From JBCBDX01 sp039822005 (GTDB lineage: Bacteria > Pseudomonadota > Alphaproteobacteria > Rhizobiales > Rhizobiaceae), in contig JBCBMZ010000004.1 of assembly GCA_039822005.1 (NCBI GenBank), positions 310,001-374,000 on the forward strand: 64,000 nucleotides of DNA, read 5' to 3'. This document shows positions 26,048 to 34,730 of the stretch, piece after piece. Below the pieces are notes generated by a model. The model searched no databases, was not told where the DNA came from, and saw nothing but the letters and a program-made list of their open reading frames with translations. The translations under genes and the position numbers were made by a program. Numbering within the stretch: position 1 is the stretch's first letter; each line of letters starts with the position of its first letter.

Positions 26048-26850
26048 CCCGCGTTCAGGATATCCAGCGCAGCCTCATGTAACGGCGCCGTGGCAGCGGC
26101 AACGATATTGCCACCATTTTCCGCACGGCCGCCGTCAAACGTCGTCACAATGCCGCCTGCCTGTTCAATAAGGGCGATCAAGCCGACAATGTCATACGAT
26201 TGGAGACCCGGCTCGACTACGAGATCAACATGACCTGCGGCAAGCATCGCATAGGCATAACAGTCGCAGCCATAGCGCGGCAAACGGACCCGCTCCTCCA
26301 AATCAAAATAGCGAGACGTCAACTCGTTTTGAAATAGCGCAGGGGTGGTCGTCATCAGTGTGGCATCGGCGAGCGTGGCAGTGTTGCTCACGGCAATGCG
26401 CATGGGTTCTACGCCAGAACGCGCGAAATACGACCCGGTCGGCGTGCCCATAAAAATCTCATCGATGTAAGGTTGGGACATAAAGCCGGCAATTGCACGC
26501 CCCTGCTCCTTAAGTCCGACCAACGTGCCCCACGTGGGAAGACCGGAAATATAGGCTCTCGTCCCGTCGATCGGATCAATAACCCAGACATAGTCTGCGT
26601 CTTCATTTTCAGTACCATACTCTTCCCCAACGATACCATGTTCAGGAAAACGCTGCCGAATCTCGTCTCGAATAACACGTTCGGTGTTTTGATCCGCCTT
26701 TGTGACTGGATCAAAATCTGCACTGCTTTTGTTTTGCACACTTATTCCGGTTCTAAAACGGGACAGCGCTGGCTTTGCCGCTAAAGCCGCAAGCTCTTGA
26801 AAGAACGAGCCAATTTGCAAAAAATCTGCGGTTGATGCGGGCGTTCTCAA
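26044..26850 (-). CDS. hisN: Histidinol-phosphatase, inositol-monophosphatase type
   Basis: A 268-residue Mg-dependent phosphatase predicted to remove phosphate from L-histidinol phosphate, the penultimate step of histidine synthesis in bacteria lacking a HisB-type phosphatase. IMPase motifs are complete: DPVTKADQNTE, GIVGEEYG, WVIDPIDGTRAYISGLPTWG (metal ligands) and the C-terminal LQSYDIVGLIALIEQAGG. The CDCYAYAMLAAGHVDLVVE segment and the FISGLP-type loop point to HisN rather than SuhB or CysQ. Transcribed away from the MmgR-like sRNA. Confidence 0.88.
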   Translation of the reverse strand: MRTPASTADFLQIGSFFQELAALAAKPALSRFRTGISVQNKSSADFDPVTKADQNTERVIRDEIRQRFPEHGIVGEEYGTENEDADYVWVIDPIDGTRAYISGLPTWGTLVGLKEQGRAIAGFMSQPYIDEIFMGTPTGSYFARSGVEPMRIAVSNTATLADATLMTTTPALFQNELTSRYFDLEERVRLPRYGCDCYAYAMLAAGHVDLVVEPGLQSYDIVGLIALIEQAGGIVTTFDGGRAENGGNIVAAATAPLHEAALDILNAG

Positions 26851-26929
26851 CTTTGTTATCCTGTACTTACAATTTGCGCGCGATGTTTATATTGACTTTT
26901 GTGCAATGCAACATCACTATGTTAGCGTT

Positions 26930-27006
26930 AGCTTAGGCTATCACGCCCGCCAAGGGCGTTTCCTCCCTAGACTTTGACCGCGTCGCTCAACGATGCGGTC
27001 ATTTTT
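26930..27006 (+). ncRNA. mmgR: MmgR/suhB-type small RNA (alpha-r8 family)
   Basis: A free-standing transcription unit between two minus-strand genes. It has a -35-like TTGACT (26892-26897) and a -10-like CTATGT near 26917, then about 77 nucleotides: a 5-bp hairpin CGCCC/GGGCG, a single-stranded TTTCCTCCCTAGACTTTG and a terminator stem GACCGCGTCG / CGATGCGGTC (26976-27000) followed by ATTTTT. The layout, length and the CCTCCC-containing unpaired stretch match the MmgR sRNA of rhizobia, which is known to limit polyhydroxybutyrate build-up. Start and end are estimated. Confidence 0.8.
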
Positions 27007-27018
27007 GATGGGAAAGAC

Positions 27019-27909
27019 CTACTCGGCGGCGAGCGAAAACTCCCGCAACATCTCAATGGGTAAGCTAGTTATTACATTAGCAAGCGCGAACATATCCTGC
27101 TTTACCGTCGCAAAGTTCACCGTTTTGCGCATCAGCTTTTCATCGAAATAAATGCCCCGGCTTATCTCTATCTGGAGCGCGTGCAAATGTTTGGCAGGGC
27201 GTCCATAATGCTCGGTAATAAAACCACCGGCATAGGGCTTATTGGTCACTACATCATAACCGAGCGACATGATCGCCTCGACCACCGCAGCGGTTACGTC
27301 CCTTGAAGCACTGGAACCAAACCGGTCCCCGACAATAAAATCTGCTTGGATGCCATTGTCCTGCGCGCGCACGGTTGCCGGCATTGAGTGGCAATCAATG
27401 AGCAACGCGCAGCCAAATTTGCGGTGAACGCGAGCCAAAACCCCGCGCAAGGCCTCATGATAAGGTTTGTAAATACGGTCGATGCGCATTTTGGCTTCAT
27501 CATAGGGCAGCCTACGCGGATAAATATTCTGTCCCTCCGAAACCACACGCGGCACGGTTCCAAGCCCTCCGGCAACCCTTATGGAATTACGATTGGCAAA
27601 TGGGGGGAGTGCGCCTGAAAACATGCGCGGATCAAGCTCGTAAGGCTCACGGTTCACATCAAGATAGGAGCGGGGAAAATTGGCGCGCATCATCGGCGCA
27701 CCCAGTGCTGGTGCGCCGGCGAACAGTTCATCCACATAAAAATCTTCAGAGCGGCGTATTGAACTGGCGTCCAGCCGTGTCATTCGCAAAAAGCGTTCGG
27801 GATAATGGCGCCCGCTGTGCGGCGAATTGAAAAGGCAGGGCGCCTGGACATCAGAAGGCATGTCAATTTCAAAGGGCGCAACGCCCTGAAAGTCCTTTTC
27901 TACGCCCAT
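27019..27909 (-). CDS. N-formylglutamate amidohydrolase family protein
   Basis: A 296-residue Zn-dependent amidohydrolase. FGase motifs: LFNSPHSGRHYPERFL, RRSEDFYVDELFAGA, ANFPRSYLDVNREPYELDPRMF and the DCHSMP segment, then TEHYGRPAKHLHALQIEISRGIY. In histidine degradation HutG removes the formyl group from N-formylglutamate; the wider family also includes related amidohydrolases. No other hut gene is nearby, so the pathway is inferred weakly. The gene sits upstream of cpdR (divergently) as in many Hyphomicrobiales. Confidence 0.85.
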   Translation of the reverse strand: MGVEKDFQGVAPFEIDMPSDVQAPCLFNSPHSGRHYPERFLRMTRLDASSIRRSEDFYVDELFAGAPALGAPMMRANFPRSYLDVNREPYELDPRMFSGALPPFANRNSIRVAGGLGTVPRVVSEGQNIYPRRLPYDEAKMRIDRIYKPYHEALRGVLARVHRKFGCALLIDCHSMPATVRAQDNGIQADFIVGDRFGSSASRDVTAAVVEAIMSLGYDVVTNKPYAGGFITEHYGRPAKHLHALQIEISRGIYFDEKLMRKTVNFATVKQDMFALANVITSLPIEMLREFSLAAE

Positions 27910-27930
27910 TTGAGCCTTTTAACCTCCCAT

Positions 27931-28006
27931 ACGGTGGACAGCTTCAAACCAACCCAACGATGCAAACTATAGCGCCAGCCGACGCTGTTGACCACCGTTT
28001 GAAGCT
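27931..28006. promoter_or_regulatory. Two overlapping inverted repeats between hutG-like gene and cpdR
   Basis: AGCTTCAAAC (27940-27949) is a perfect complement of GTTTGAAGCT (27997-28006), and ACGGTGG (27931-27937) of CCACCGT (27992-27998). The right arms share two bases, so the two hairpins exclude each other or form a pseudoknot. Both lie in the divergent intergenic region, 76 or more bases before cpdR. Confidence 0.5.
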
Positions 28007-28081
28007 TTTGCTGGGTAAACTGGATTTTTACGTGTCTGATCAATAAGGGGAGCGCAACGAACTTATTTGGGTAGGACGACA

Positions 28082-28441
28082 ATGCATCGCATCCTTCTTG
28101 CGGAAGACGACAATGATATGCGGCGCTTTTTGGTCAAGGCACTCCAAAAGGCTGGCTATGAAGTAACCGACTATGACAATGGTGCCAGCGCCTATGAGCG
28201 CCTGCGCGAGGAGCCCTACTCGCTTCTTCTCACCGATATTGTCATGCCCGAAATGGATGGTATCGAGTTGGCGCGCCGTGCCACGGAGTTGGATCCCGAT
28301 CTGAAAGTCATGTTTATCACCGGTTTTGCAGCTGTTGCGCTCAATCCGGAATCAGAGGCACCAAAAGACGCCAAAGTTCTTTCAAAACCGTTCCACTTGC
28401 GCGACCTCGTCGACGAAGTTGAAAAGCTTATTGCCGCTTAG
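28082..28441 (+). CDS. cpdR: Single-domain response regulator CpdR
   Basis: A 119-residue receiver-only protein: RILLAEDDNDMRR acidic pocket, phospho-acceptor D52 in LLLTDIVMPEMDG, Thr in FITGFAAVAL and Lys in VLSKPFHLRDLVDEV. CpdR, when unphosphorylated, primes the ClpXP protease for cell-cycle substrates; it is phosphorylated through CckA-ChpT. It ends in a hydrophobic LIAA tail like a ClpXP degron. The ATG at 28082 has GTAGGA upstream. Its placement before tRNA-Val and beside a formylglutamate hydrolase gene matches the order in other Hyphomicrobiales. Confidence 0.95.
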   Translation: MHRILLAEDDNDMRRFLVKALQKAGYEVTDYDNGASAYERLREEPYSLLLTDIVMPEMDGIELARRATELDPDLKVMFITGFAAVALNPESEAPKDAKVLSKPFHLRDLVDEVEKLIAA

Positions 28442-28505
28442 GCAATTCACCGCTTTGGGTTCTTGACCTGTGTTTGCGGCTGTGGTGTATGCCGCCATCA
28501 CGGAT

Positions 28506-28580
28506 GGGCGATTAGCTCAGCGGGAGAGCACTTCGTTGACATCGAAGGGGTCACTGGTTCAATCCCAGTATCGCCCACCA
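28506..28580 (+). tRNA. tRNA-Val (anticodon GAC)
   Basis: A complete 75-base cloverleaf: acceptor GGGCGAT pairs with ATCGCCC, D arm TAGCTCAGCGGGAGAGCA, anticodon arm CTTCGTTGACATCGAAG with GAC, T arm CTGGTTCAATCCCAG, and an encoded CCA end. It lies 64 bases after cpdR. Confidence 0.98.
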
Positions 28581-28615
28581 TCCTTTTCTAAGACCGCACA
28601 CATATCGGGAATGCC

Positions 28616-29515
28616 ATGCAAAGAGCCGGTCTTCTTGAAACGGCAGCCCCGATTGCATTTGTCTTGCTTTGGTCGACCGGCTGGCTGGTTGCGACATATT
28701 CATCGCCGCACTCGGATCCCCTCACGTTCCTTTTTATCCGCTTTGTGCTTTCAGCGCTCGTCTTTGTCACCATCACGTTGGCACTTCGCGAGAATTGGCC
28801 GCCCACCAGCATAGCATTGCATGCTCTTTTGTCCGGCTTCTTTCTTCACACACTCTATTTGGGTGGCGTATGGTGGGCCATTGATCGCGGTGTGCCTACA
28901 TCTGTGTCGGGCTTGCTGGCTGCGCTCCAGCCACTTTTAACCGCGATGATCGCTTACTGGACGGTTGGCGAACGCCTGAACACGGGGCAAAAACTTGGCC
29001 TTTTGCTCGGATTCGTGGGGCTCTTGATTGCGATCGGACCTCGCCTAGCTCAGCTTAACAACAACCAGATGGCAGCCGCGCTTATCCCCTTGAGCATAAA
29101 CGCGATCGCCATGGTCGCCGTCACCATCGGCACGGTCTATCAAAAGAAGACATTTCACAATGTCCCGTTGCTACCAGTCGCCACACTTCAATATGTTGGT
29201 GCTGCCGCGTTTATGCTACCCGCCATCGTCCTTTGGGAGCCGAACAGGCATTTTGATGTCAATTTTGAGTCGATCGCCGCGATGGTTTGGTCCGTGTTTG
29301 GCCTGTCCCTTGGTGCCATTATGCTGTTGCTGATGCTGATCAAACGCGGGCAAGTTAGCCGCGCCGCATCCTTGATATATCTGATACCACCGACGGTTGC
29401 CGTGGAAGCCTGGCTGATATTTGGTGAGCAATTGAGCATGCCGCTGATTGTCGGTACGATGATAGTTGTGACTGGCGTTTGGTTGGTCAACCGTAAGAGG
29501 CCGTCGGCCACTTGA
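28616..29515 (+). CDS. EamA/DMT family transporter
   Basis: A 299-residue inner-membrane protein with ten hydrophobic segments arranged as two five-helix EamA repeats (first repeat about 10-145, second about 155-290). Typical marks are the LLWSTGWLVATY opening, the LFIRFVLSALVF segment, the GLLAALQPLLTAMIAYW helix and GTMIVVTGVWLVN at the end. Such carriers export small metabolites or amino acids; the substrate cannot be told. It begins 35 bases after the tRNA. Confidence 0.9.
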   Translation: MQRAGLLETAAPIAFVLLWSTGWLVATYSSPHSDPLTFLFIRFVLSALVFVTITLALRENWPPTSIALHALLSGFFLHTLYLGGVWWAIDRGVPTSVSGLLAALQPLLTAMIAYWTVGERLNTGQKLGLLLGFVGLLIAIGPRLAQLNNNQMAAALIPLSINAIAMVAVTIGTVYQKKTFHNVPLLPVATLQYVGAAAFMLPAIVLWEPNRHFDVNFESIAAMVWSVFGLSLGAIMLLLMLIKRGQVSRAASLIYLIPPTVAVEAWLIFGEQLSMPLIVGTMIVVTGVWLVNRKRPSAT

Positions 29516-29553
29516 TCGTCACCGACCCCGATGGCTAGAGAATCTAGAGAATA

Positions 29554-30030
29554 ATGATGACCAAGAACAATATTACAATTGACGAAATTCCGGACCAGGT
29601 GGGGAAGATTGTTGGCACTTCCCAATGGCGGACCGTTACCCAGAAGATGATCAATGCGTTTGCAGAAGCGACAGACGACCACCAATGGATCCATTTGGAC
29701 GCCGAGCGCGCTGCCCGTGAGACGCCGTTCGGCGGCACGATCGCCCATGGCTTCCTGACATTGTCCCTGTTGTCGACGCTCGCCTACGAGGCCCTGCCCG
29801 AAGTTGAAGGCATCACCATGGGCATGAACTTCGGCTTTGAAAAAGTGCGCTTCTCGGCACCGGTAAAAACAGGCGCTCGCGTGCGCGCGGTCTTCAAACT
29901 AACCGACGCTCAAGTAAGAAAGTCCGGGCGCATATTATCCACCTATGAGGTGAAACTGGAAGTTGAGAATACGGTCAAGCCCGCGTTGACCGCCAATTGG
30001 ATAATTCTGTCGATGTTCGACCCTGAATAG
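29554..30030 (+). CDS. MaoC-like (R)-specific enoyl-CoA hydratase
   Basis: A 158-residue single hot-dog-domain enzyme predicted to add water to trans-2-enoyl-CoA. The hydratase motif is present: FAEATDDHQWIHLDAERA with catalytic Asp and His, followed by PFGGTIAHGFLTLSLLS. Such enzymes supply (R)-3-hydroxyacyl-CoA for polyhydroxyalkanoate synthesis or act in fatty-acid turnover. Two ATG codons (29554 and 29557) are possible starts. It follows the DMT gene by 38 bases and is convergent with soxG. Confidence 0.88.
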   Translation: MMTKNNITIDEIPDQVGKIVGTSQWRTVTQKMINAFAEATDDHQWIHLDAERAARETPFGGTIAHGFLTLSLLSTLAYEALPEVEGITMGMNFGFEKVRFSAPVKTGARVRAVFKLTDAQVRKSGRILSTYEVKLEVENTVKPALTANWIILSMFDPE

Positions 30031-30034
30031 GCCG

Positions 30035-30586
30035 CTAATCCATCGCACGCGCCGCTGTTTCCAGATGCGTAAACAAATAGTCGGAAAATGAGCGCCACAC
30101 CTCGATGCGATAGACTTTGTCACGCACGTGAAAAAGCACAATCTCGACTTTTCCAAACACGGTACGTGCGCAATAGCCGACAGGAAAAGCAGCAGCCGAC
30201 AAGTCGCGCGGGCACCCGGCATTGATCACAGCAGCTGACGACGGCCCCGACACAAGCACGGCAGTATTGCGATACGAAATATCTACCGCGCTGTGCGCAA
30301 CATCGATATCTGACAATGCGCTGATCGGGTTAACTTTCGGATCAGCAACAAGCCATTCATCCGGCCCCAACCAGAGGGCAAAACGGTTTCCGACCATCGC
30401 CGAATGGTTAGGCTGTCGTGGCAATTCCAGGCCAAGTGCATCCCCAACAACCTTAAGCTCCTTTGAGCCACAGCGAAGGATGAGTCGAAAGGCGCTCGGC
30501 GCCAACGTAATGGCGACACCAGCGCCAGCAAAGACGCGCCCCGACAGCGGATGAATACGTTCCAAAACCTGCTGTACGTCAGACAT
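30035..30586 (-). CDS. soxG: Sarcosine oxidase gamma subunit
   Basis: A 183-residue subunit of heterotetrameric sarcosine oxidase. Family features: ALGLELPRQPNHSAMVG, the ALWLGPDEWLVADPK motif, AHSAVDISYRNTAVLVSGPSS and LSAAAFPVGYCARTVFGKVE. Its first 8 bases overlap the end of soxA, the usual order soxA-soxG. It lies at the end of the operon and is convergent with the MaoC gene, 4 bases apart. Confidence 0.93.
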   Translation of the reverse strand: MSDVQQVLERIHPLSGRVFAGAGVAITLAPSAFRLILRCGSKELKVVGDALGLELPRQPNHSAMVGNRFALWLGPDEWLVADPKVNPISALSDIDVAHSAVDISYRNTAVLVSGPSSAAVINAGCPRDLSAAAFPVGYCARTVFGKVEIVLFHVRDKVYRIEVWRSFSDYLFTHLETAARAMD

Positions 30587-33500
30587 TTTGCCGGGTTCCT
30601 TCGGGATCGAAAAACACCGGACTGCAAACTTCTACGTCAACAAATTCACCTTGAGGTGCCGATGCGAAAAGCCGATCACCCATCCGCTCAAAACCATTTT
30701 CCAGCAGCGCCATCGCGATGGGTGCGCCGCAATTCTCGGACCAATAAGCCGACGATACCCACCCCACCATATTGAACGGCGGTGTCTGATCGGTATCTTC
30801 CACCAGCTGCGCACCTTCTTCCAACACGGTTTTCCCGTCTACACAGCGAAGGCCAACCAGTTGGCGCCGATTCGGCGCGACCAGGTCTTTGCGCATCAAA
30901 CCGCGAATACCGACAAAGTCTTGCTTCTTCTTCCCAACGGCCCAACCCAGGCCGGCATCATGCGGCGTCACGGTGCCGTCCGTATCCTGCCCGACGATGA
31001 TATAACCTTTTTCCGCGCGCAAAACGTGCATGGCTTCCGTGCCATACGCGCACCCGCCTTCCTCGGCGACATCGGCCATCAAAACATCCCAGATTTGCTG
31101 GCCGTAGTCGGCGGGGACATTAATTTCAAACCCGTCTTCGCCTGCAAATGACATCCGGAACAAACGCATCTCAACGCCCGCAATCGTTCCGTCACGCACG
31201 CTCATAAAGGGTAAGACGTCTTTACCCAGATCCATATCTGGCAAGTGTTTGGTAAGAATTTGGGCAGCTTTCGGACCTTGCAGGGCGATAACCGCCCACT
31301 GCTCGGACGTTGATGTGAGCCAGACCTTCAAATGGGGAAATTCTGTTTGAAGATAGTCTTCCATATGATGCAAAACACGCGGCGCACCGCCGGTTGTCGT
31401 TGTTACATGAAAACGGTCATCGGCAAGGCGGCCAATCACACCATCATCATAGATGAAGCCATCCTCACGGCACATGATACCATAGCGCAGCCGCCCGACC
31501 CCGAGTTTTAGAAACGGATTTGTGTACATCAAACTCATGAATTCAGCCGCGTCGGGGCCCACCACTTCGATCTTGCCGAGCGTCGAAGCGTCAAAGATAC
31601 CGACATGGGTGCGCATGGTCTTGCACTCACGGTTGACGGCAGCATGCATATCTTCGCCAGCACGCGGGTAATACCACGCACGCTTCCATTGCCCGACGTC
31701 TTCAAAAACCGCGCCAACGTGCACATGACTCTCATGGATCGGGGTACGTCGTGTGGGGTCGAAAAGCGGACCGCGTGCATGACCTACCAACGCACCAAAT
31801 GTCACCGGTGTATAGGGCGAGCGGAAAGTGGTGAGCCCCACTTCGGGTATCTTTTTGCCCAACTGCTCGGCTGCAATCGCAAGGCCATGCATGTTTGACA
31901 ATTTACCCTGATCGGTAGCCATCCCATTGGTCGTGAAGCGCTTTACATGCTCGATGGAATGCATGCCCTCTTGAACAGCTAGCCGAATGTCTTTGGCCGT
32001 CACATCATTTTGATAGTCTACGAACGCTTTGACCACCTTACCATTTTGCGCGCCGACACCAGGGCCCAAATAGCTGCCCGACCACGAACCCCCTTCAACC
32101 GCTGTTATCGAGATCGACGTTTTTTTGGACTTGCCCCGCGTGACCTTTATAACCGCCTTTTCAGCGGCTTGTTCACCGGCGGCCAGGCCTTGTTCGATCG
32201 TCGCCGAAAGCGTCTCAGCGCCATTGCACGCGCCGACACTGGCGCAATCCTGCATATAGTGGTCGGGCACAAAAACCTGTTTTGCATCGTCAAAACGCAA
32301 CTTCCCGCGCGATTGCGAGAAGAGGTGTACGGATGGCGTCCAACCAGATGACATGACAATTGCATCGACCGGCATGACTTGCGCCGTGCCTGAACCATCG
32401 ATGCGCTCAACACTCATGGAAGAAACACGCAACTTGCCGCCTGCAGCGCTAACGCCACTTGCCAAATGGATGTCAATTCCAAGCGCCGACGCTTCATCCT
32501 TAAGCGCATCAGCGATGCTCTCACGAACATCGACAATCGCGGCTATTTCAGCCCCCGCCCGCTTGAGGTCAAAAGCAGCCGCATAGGCACTGTCATTGGC
32601 GGTATAAACGCCCACCTGACGGCCAACCAACACACCAAAGTGATTGAGATATTTGCGCGCCGCTGACGCCAGCATGATGCCCGGCCTGTCATTGTTTGCA
32701 AAGATCATGTGCCTCTCGATGGCACCGGTGGCTAACACAACATGTTTGGCGCGCACCTGCCACAAACGCTCTCGAACGCCGGACGGGTCGGATTTGTGCT
32801 CATTGAGACGTTCAACGAGACCGATCATGTTTTGCGCATAATAGCCAAACGCGGTTGTCCGAGACAAAACACGGACATTGTCCATGGCCTGCAGCGCTGA
32901 AACCGAAGCCTGTGCCCACTCATGACCTGAGCGCCCGTCGATTTCTGCTTCAGTCTCAAATTGCAAAGCGCCACCAAATACTGGCTGCTCATCGAGCAAA
33001 ATGACTTGAGCGCCAGCATGTCCCGCCGCCAGTGCCGCACTGATGCCGGAGGCTCCACCGCCGCATACCAGAACATCGCAATGGGCAAAGCACGAAGCAT
33101 AATGATCGGGATCAATTTCAGTCGGCGCGACACCGAGCCCGGCTGCATGCCGAATAAAAGGCTCATAGACCTTCTCCCACGCTTTGCGCGGCCACATGAA
33201 AGTCTTGTAGTAAAAACCGGCGGCAAAGAACGGTGAAGCCACATCGTTGACCTCGCCAACATCAAAGGCAAGCGACGGCCAACGGTTTTGCGACTGTGCG
33301 CTCAAACCATCATACACTTCCTGTACTGTAGCCCTTACATTTGGAACATGGCGGGCGCTATCGCGTGTAATTCCCACCAACGCATTGGGTTCCTCGGGCC
33401 CAGCAGTTAATATCCCTCGCGGACGATGATATTTAAATGACCGCCCGACCAGGTGAATGTCATTGGCAATCAACGCGGAAGCCAGCGTATCACCGGCAAG

Positions 33501-33590
33501 CGCAGAATAGACTTTACCGTCAAAACTAAATTGGACTTTGTTGGCAGGCGTCAAGCGACCGGCAGCGGCCACGCGATTGAGTTGGGTCAT
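30579..33590 (-). CDS. soxA: Sarcosine oxidase alpha subunit
   Basis: A 1003-residue subunit of the four-subunit enzyme that demethylates sarcosine to glycine with tetrahydrofolate and oxygen, giving methylene-THF and H2O2. Order: N-terminal 2Fe2S-like fold (about 15-100, KVQFSFDGKVYSALAGDTLA) without cluster cysteines; NAD-binding Rossmann motif VLVCGGGASGISAALAAGHA (about 170-190); a second FAD/NAD domain; C-terminal GcvT-type THF-binding region (about 600-990, with REDGFIYDDGVIGRL and FAGEDGFEINVP). The start overlaps the stop of soxD by 4 bases. Confidence 0.96.
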   Translation of the reverse strand: MTQLNRVAAAGRLTPANKVQFSFDGKVYSALAGDTLASALIANDIHLVGRSFKYHRPRGILTAGPEEPNALVGITRDSARHVPNVRATVQEVYDGLSAQSQNRWPSLAFDVGEVNDVASPFFAAGFYYKTFMWPRKAWEKVYEPFIRHAAGLGVAPTEIDPDHYASCFAHCDVLVCGGGASGISAALAAGHAGAQVILLDEQPVFGGALQFETEAEIDGRSGHEWAQASVSALQAMDNVRVLSRTTAFGYYAQNMIGLVERLNEHKSDPSGVRERLWQVRAKHVVLATGAIERHMIFANNDRPGIMLASAARKYLNHFGVLVGRQVGVYTANDSAYAAAFDLKRAGAEIAAIVDVRESIADALKDEASALGIDIHLASGVSAAGGKLRVSSMSVERIDGSGTAQVMPVDAIVMSSGWTPSVHLFSQSRGKLRFDDAKQVFVPDHYMQDCASVGACNGAETLSATIEQGLAAGEQAAEKAVIKVTRGKSKKTSISITAVEGGSWSGSYLGPGVGAQNGKVVKAFVDYQNDVTAKDIRLAVQEGMHSIEHVKRFTTNGMATDQGKLSNMHGLAIAAEQLGKKIPEVGLTTFRSPYTPVTFGALVGHARGPLFDPTRRTPIHESHVHVGAVFEDVGQWKRAWYYPRAGEDMHAAVNRECKTMRTHVGIFDASTLGKIEVVGPDAAEFMSLMYTNPFLKLGVGRLRYGIMCREDGFIYDDGVIGRLADDRFHVTTTTGGAPRVLHHMEDYLQTEFPHLKVWLTSTSEQWAVIALQGPKAAQILTKHLPDMDLGKDVLPFMSVRDGTIAGVEMRLFRMSFAGEDGFEINVPADYGQQIWDVLMADVAEEGGCAYGTEAMHVLRAEKGYIIVGQDTDGTVTPHDAGLGWAVGKKKQDFVGIRGLMRKDLVAPNRRQLVGLRCVDGKTVLEEGAQLVEDTDQTPPFNMVGWVSSAYWSENCGAPIAMALLENGFERMGDRLFASAPQGEFVDVEVCSPVFFDPEGTRQNV

Positions 33591-33898
33591 TGGCAGTCCC
33601 TGTTCTCATTGGCCGCCACTTCAACCTCCGGCTTGGGTTCGCCCGCCTTGTAGGTCATCAGGAATTTGTCGCTGACTGTGTCACGCACCGCATTGAAAAA
33701 CCGGCCACAACCATGAACATGTCGCCAACGCTCAAATGTCACGCCCTTGGGGTTCTCGCGGTAAAAAAAATAGCGCGAGAACTCTTCATCGGTGATTTTT
33801 GTCATGTCCTCCGGTCTGACCAAATGCGCCTCGCCGGCATGGCGAAATTCGATTTCCGGCAGGTCTTCATCACAATAGGGGCAACGTATCAAAAGCAT
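33587..33898 (-). CDS. soxD: Sarcosine oxidase delta subunit
   Basis: A 103-residue zinc-binding subunit: RCPYCDEDLPEIEFRHAGEAH supplies CxxC and His, and VHGCGRFFNAVRDTVS supplies the remaining ligands, with SRYFFYRENPKG between. In the structure of the enzyme this subunit binds a structural zinc. It overlaps soxA by 4 bases (ATGA). Unlike the standard order it does not directly follow soxB; two unrelated genes intervene. Confidence 0.95.
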   Translation of the reverse strand: MLLIRCPYCDEDLPEIEFRHAGEAHLVRPEDMTKITDEEFSRYFFYRENPKGVTFERWRHVHGCGRFFNAVRDTVSDKFLMTYKAGEPKPEVEVAANENRDCQ

Positions 33899-33912
33899 GG
33901 ATATATCGGGCC

Positions 33913-34362
33913 TTAAAGCTCACCGGATGGCAGTGCAGTGCCTTCGGGTTGATCGCAAAGCCTCGCGCCAGTTTCAAAATAAGGGATTACCATTTCCAAC
34001 CTGCGTTTTGGATCGACCTGTTCAATGAAAAGATCAGCGTTGACGAAATTGAGCAAAACAAGATCAAGCACATCATCGGAGAGTATGATAATGCGCACAT
34101 CGCCAATTGCGTCATTTGTGTTCGCAGATTCAAATTCATGCACGCCAGCGGCAAAATAGACGGCGGGATCGCCCAGGATAAACGTGCATAGAAGAATGCC
34201 TTCGTTGACCGTAAAAGGCCAATTGGCTTCTGTTGGAAGGCGGTGAATATGCTGCGTCCGAAAGTCACCGGATTCCGGGAAAAACGCCGGGTCGGCACTC
34301 ATACTTTGCGATGAACAAGCACTCAAAACGCACCCCACCAACGATCCCACCAGTCCCGTCAA
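33913..34362 (-). CDS. Predicted lipoprotein with DUF2511-like domain, inside the sox operon
   Basis: A 149-residue protein with an N-terminal lipobox (VLSAC, about residue 16) and a body that begins NWPFTVNEGILLCTF, followed by DPAVYFAAGVHEFESAN, which resembles DUF2511 proteins (YebY-type, pattern WPxTVxxGxLxC). Two later acidic/hydrophobic segments (DVLDLVLLNFVNADLF, RRLEMVIPYFETGARLC) have no match I can name. Its start codon overlaps the stop of the cupin gene by 4 bases (ATGA), and soxD follows 14 bases on, so it is part of the operon. Role unknown. Confidence 0.65.
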   Translation of the reverse strand: MTGLVGSLVGCVLSACSSQSMSADPAFFPESGDFRTQHIHRLPTEANWPFTVNEGILLCTFILGDPAVYFAAGVHEFESANTNDAIGDVRIIILSDDVLDLVLLNFVNADLFIEQVDPKRRLEMVIPYFETGARLCDQPEGTALPSGEL

Positions 34363-34721
34363 ATCGTCACCTTTTCCACTGCTGTATCCGGATCACCTGT
34401 ATTGGGCGTCCCAGCTGGCTCAATGATCAGCAAATGCGCTTCATTTTTCGCTTCCGGGCAATGCTCTACGCCCTTTGGCACGACAAAAATCTCACCCTTG
34501 CCCAACGTCGCATCACCATCATGCATTTTGATCGTGATCTCGCCATCCAAAACCATAAAGAAATCGTCAGTGTCCGGGTGCGAGTGCGAGTGCCAGTTAA
34601 ACTCCCCTTGCACCTTAACCAACATCAAATCATGTCCGTTGAAGGAGCCTACGATTTTGGGAGACCAGTGGTCGGAAAACTTCGACAACTTGTCAGCAAG
34701 ATTAATGACATCGTGTGGCAT
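34359..34721 (-). CDS. Cupin domain protein inside the sox operon
   Basis: A 120-residue single-domain cupin. Motif 1 reads GEFNWHSHSHPDTDDFFMVLDGEITI with His-His-Glu-type ligands, and motif 2 reads GEIFVVPKGVEHCPEA with the final His. Cupins of this size (COG0662-like) bind a metal and may act as isomerases, dioxygenases or binding proteins. It begins 9 bases after soxB and overlaps the next lipoprotein gene, so it is cotranscribed with sarcosine oxidase; its job there is not known. Confidence 0.85.
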   Translation of the reverse strand: MPHDVINLADKLSKFSDHWSPKIVGSFNGHDLMLVKVQGEFNWHSHSHPDTDDFFMVLDGEITIKMHDGDATLGKGEIFVVPKGVEHCPEAKNEAHLLIIEPAGTPNTGDPDTAVEKVTI

Positions 34722-34730
34722 CGCGTGAAC

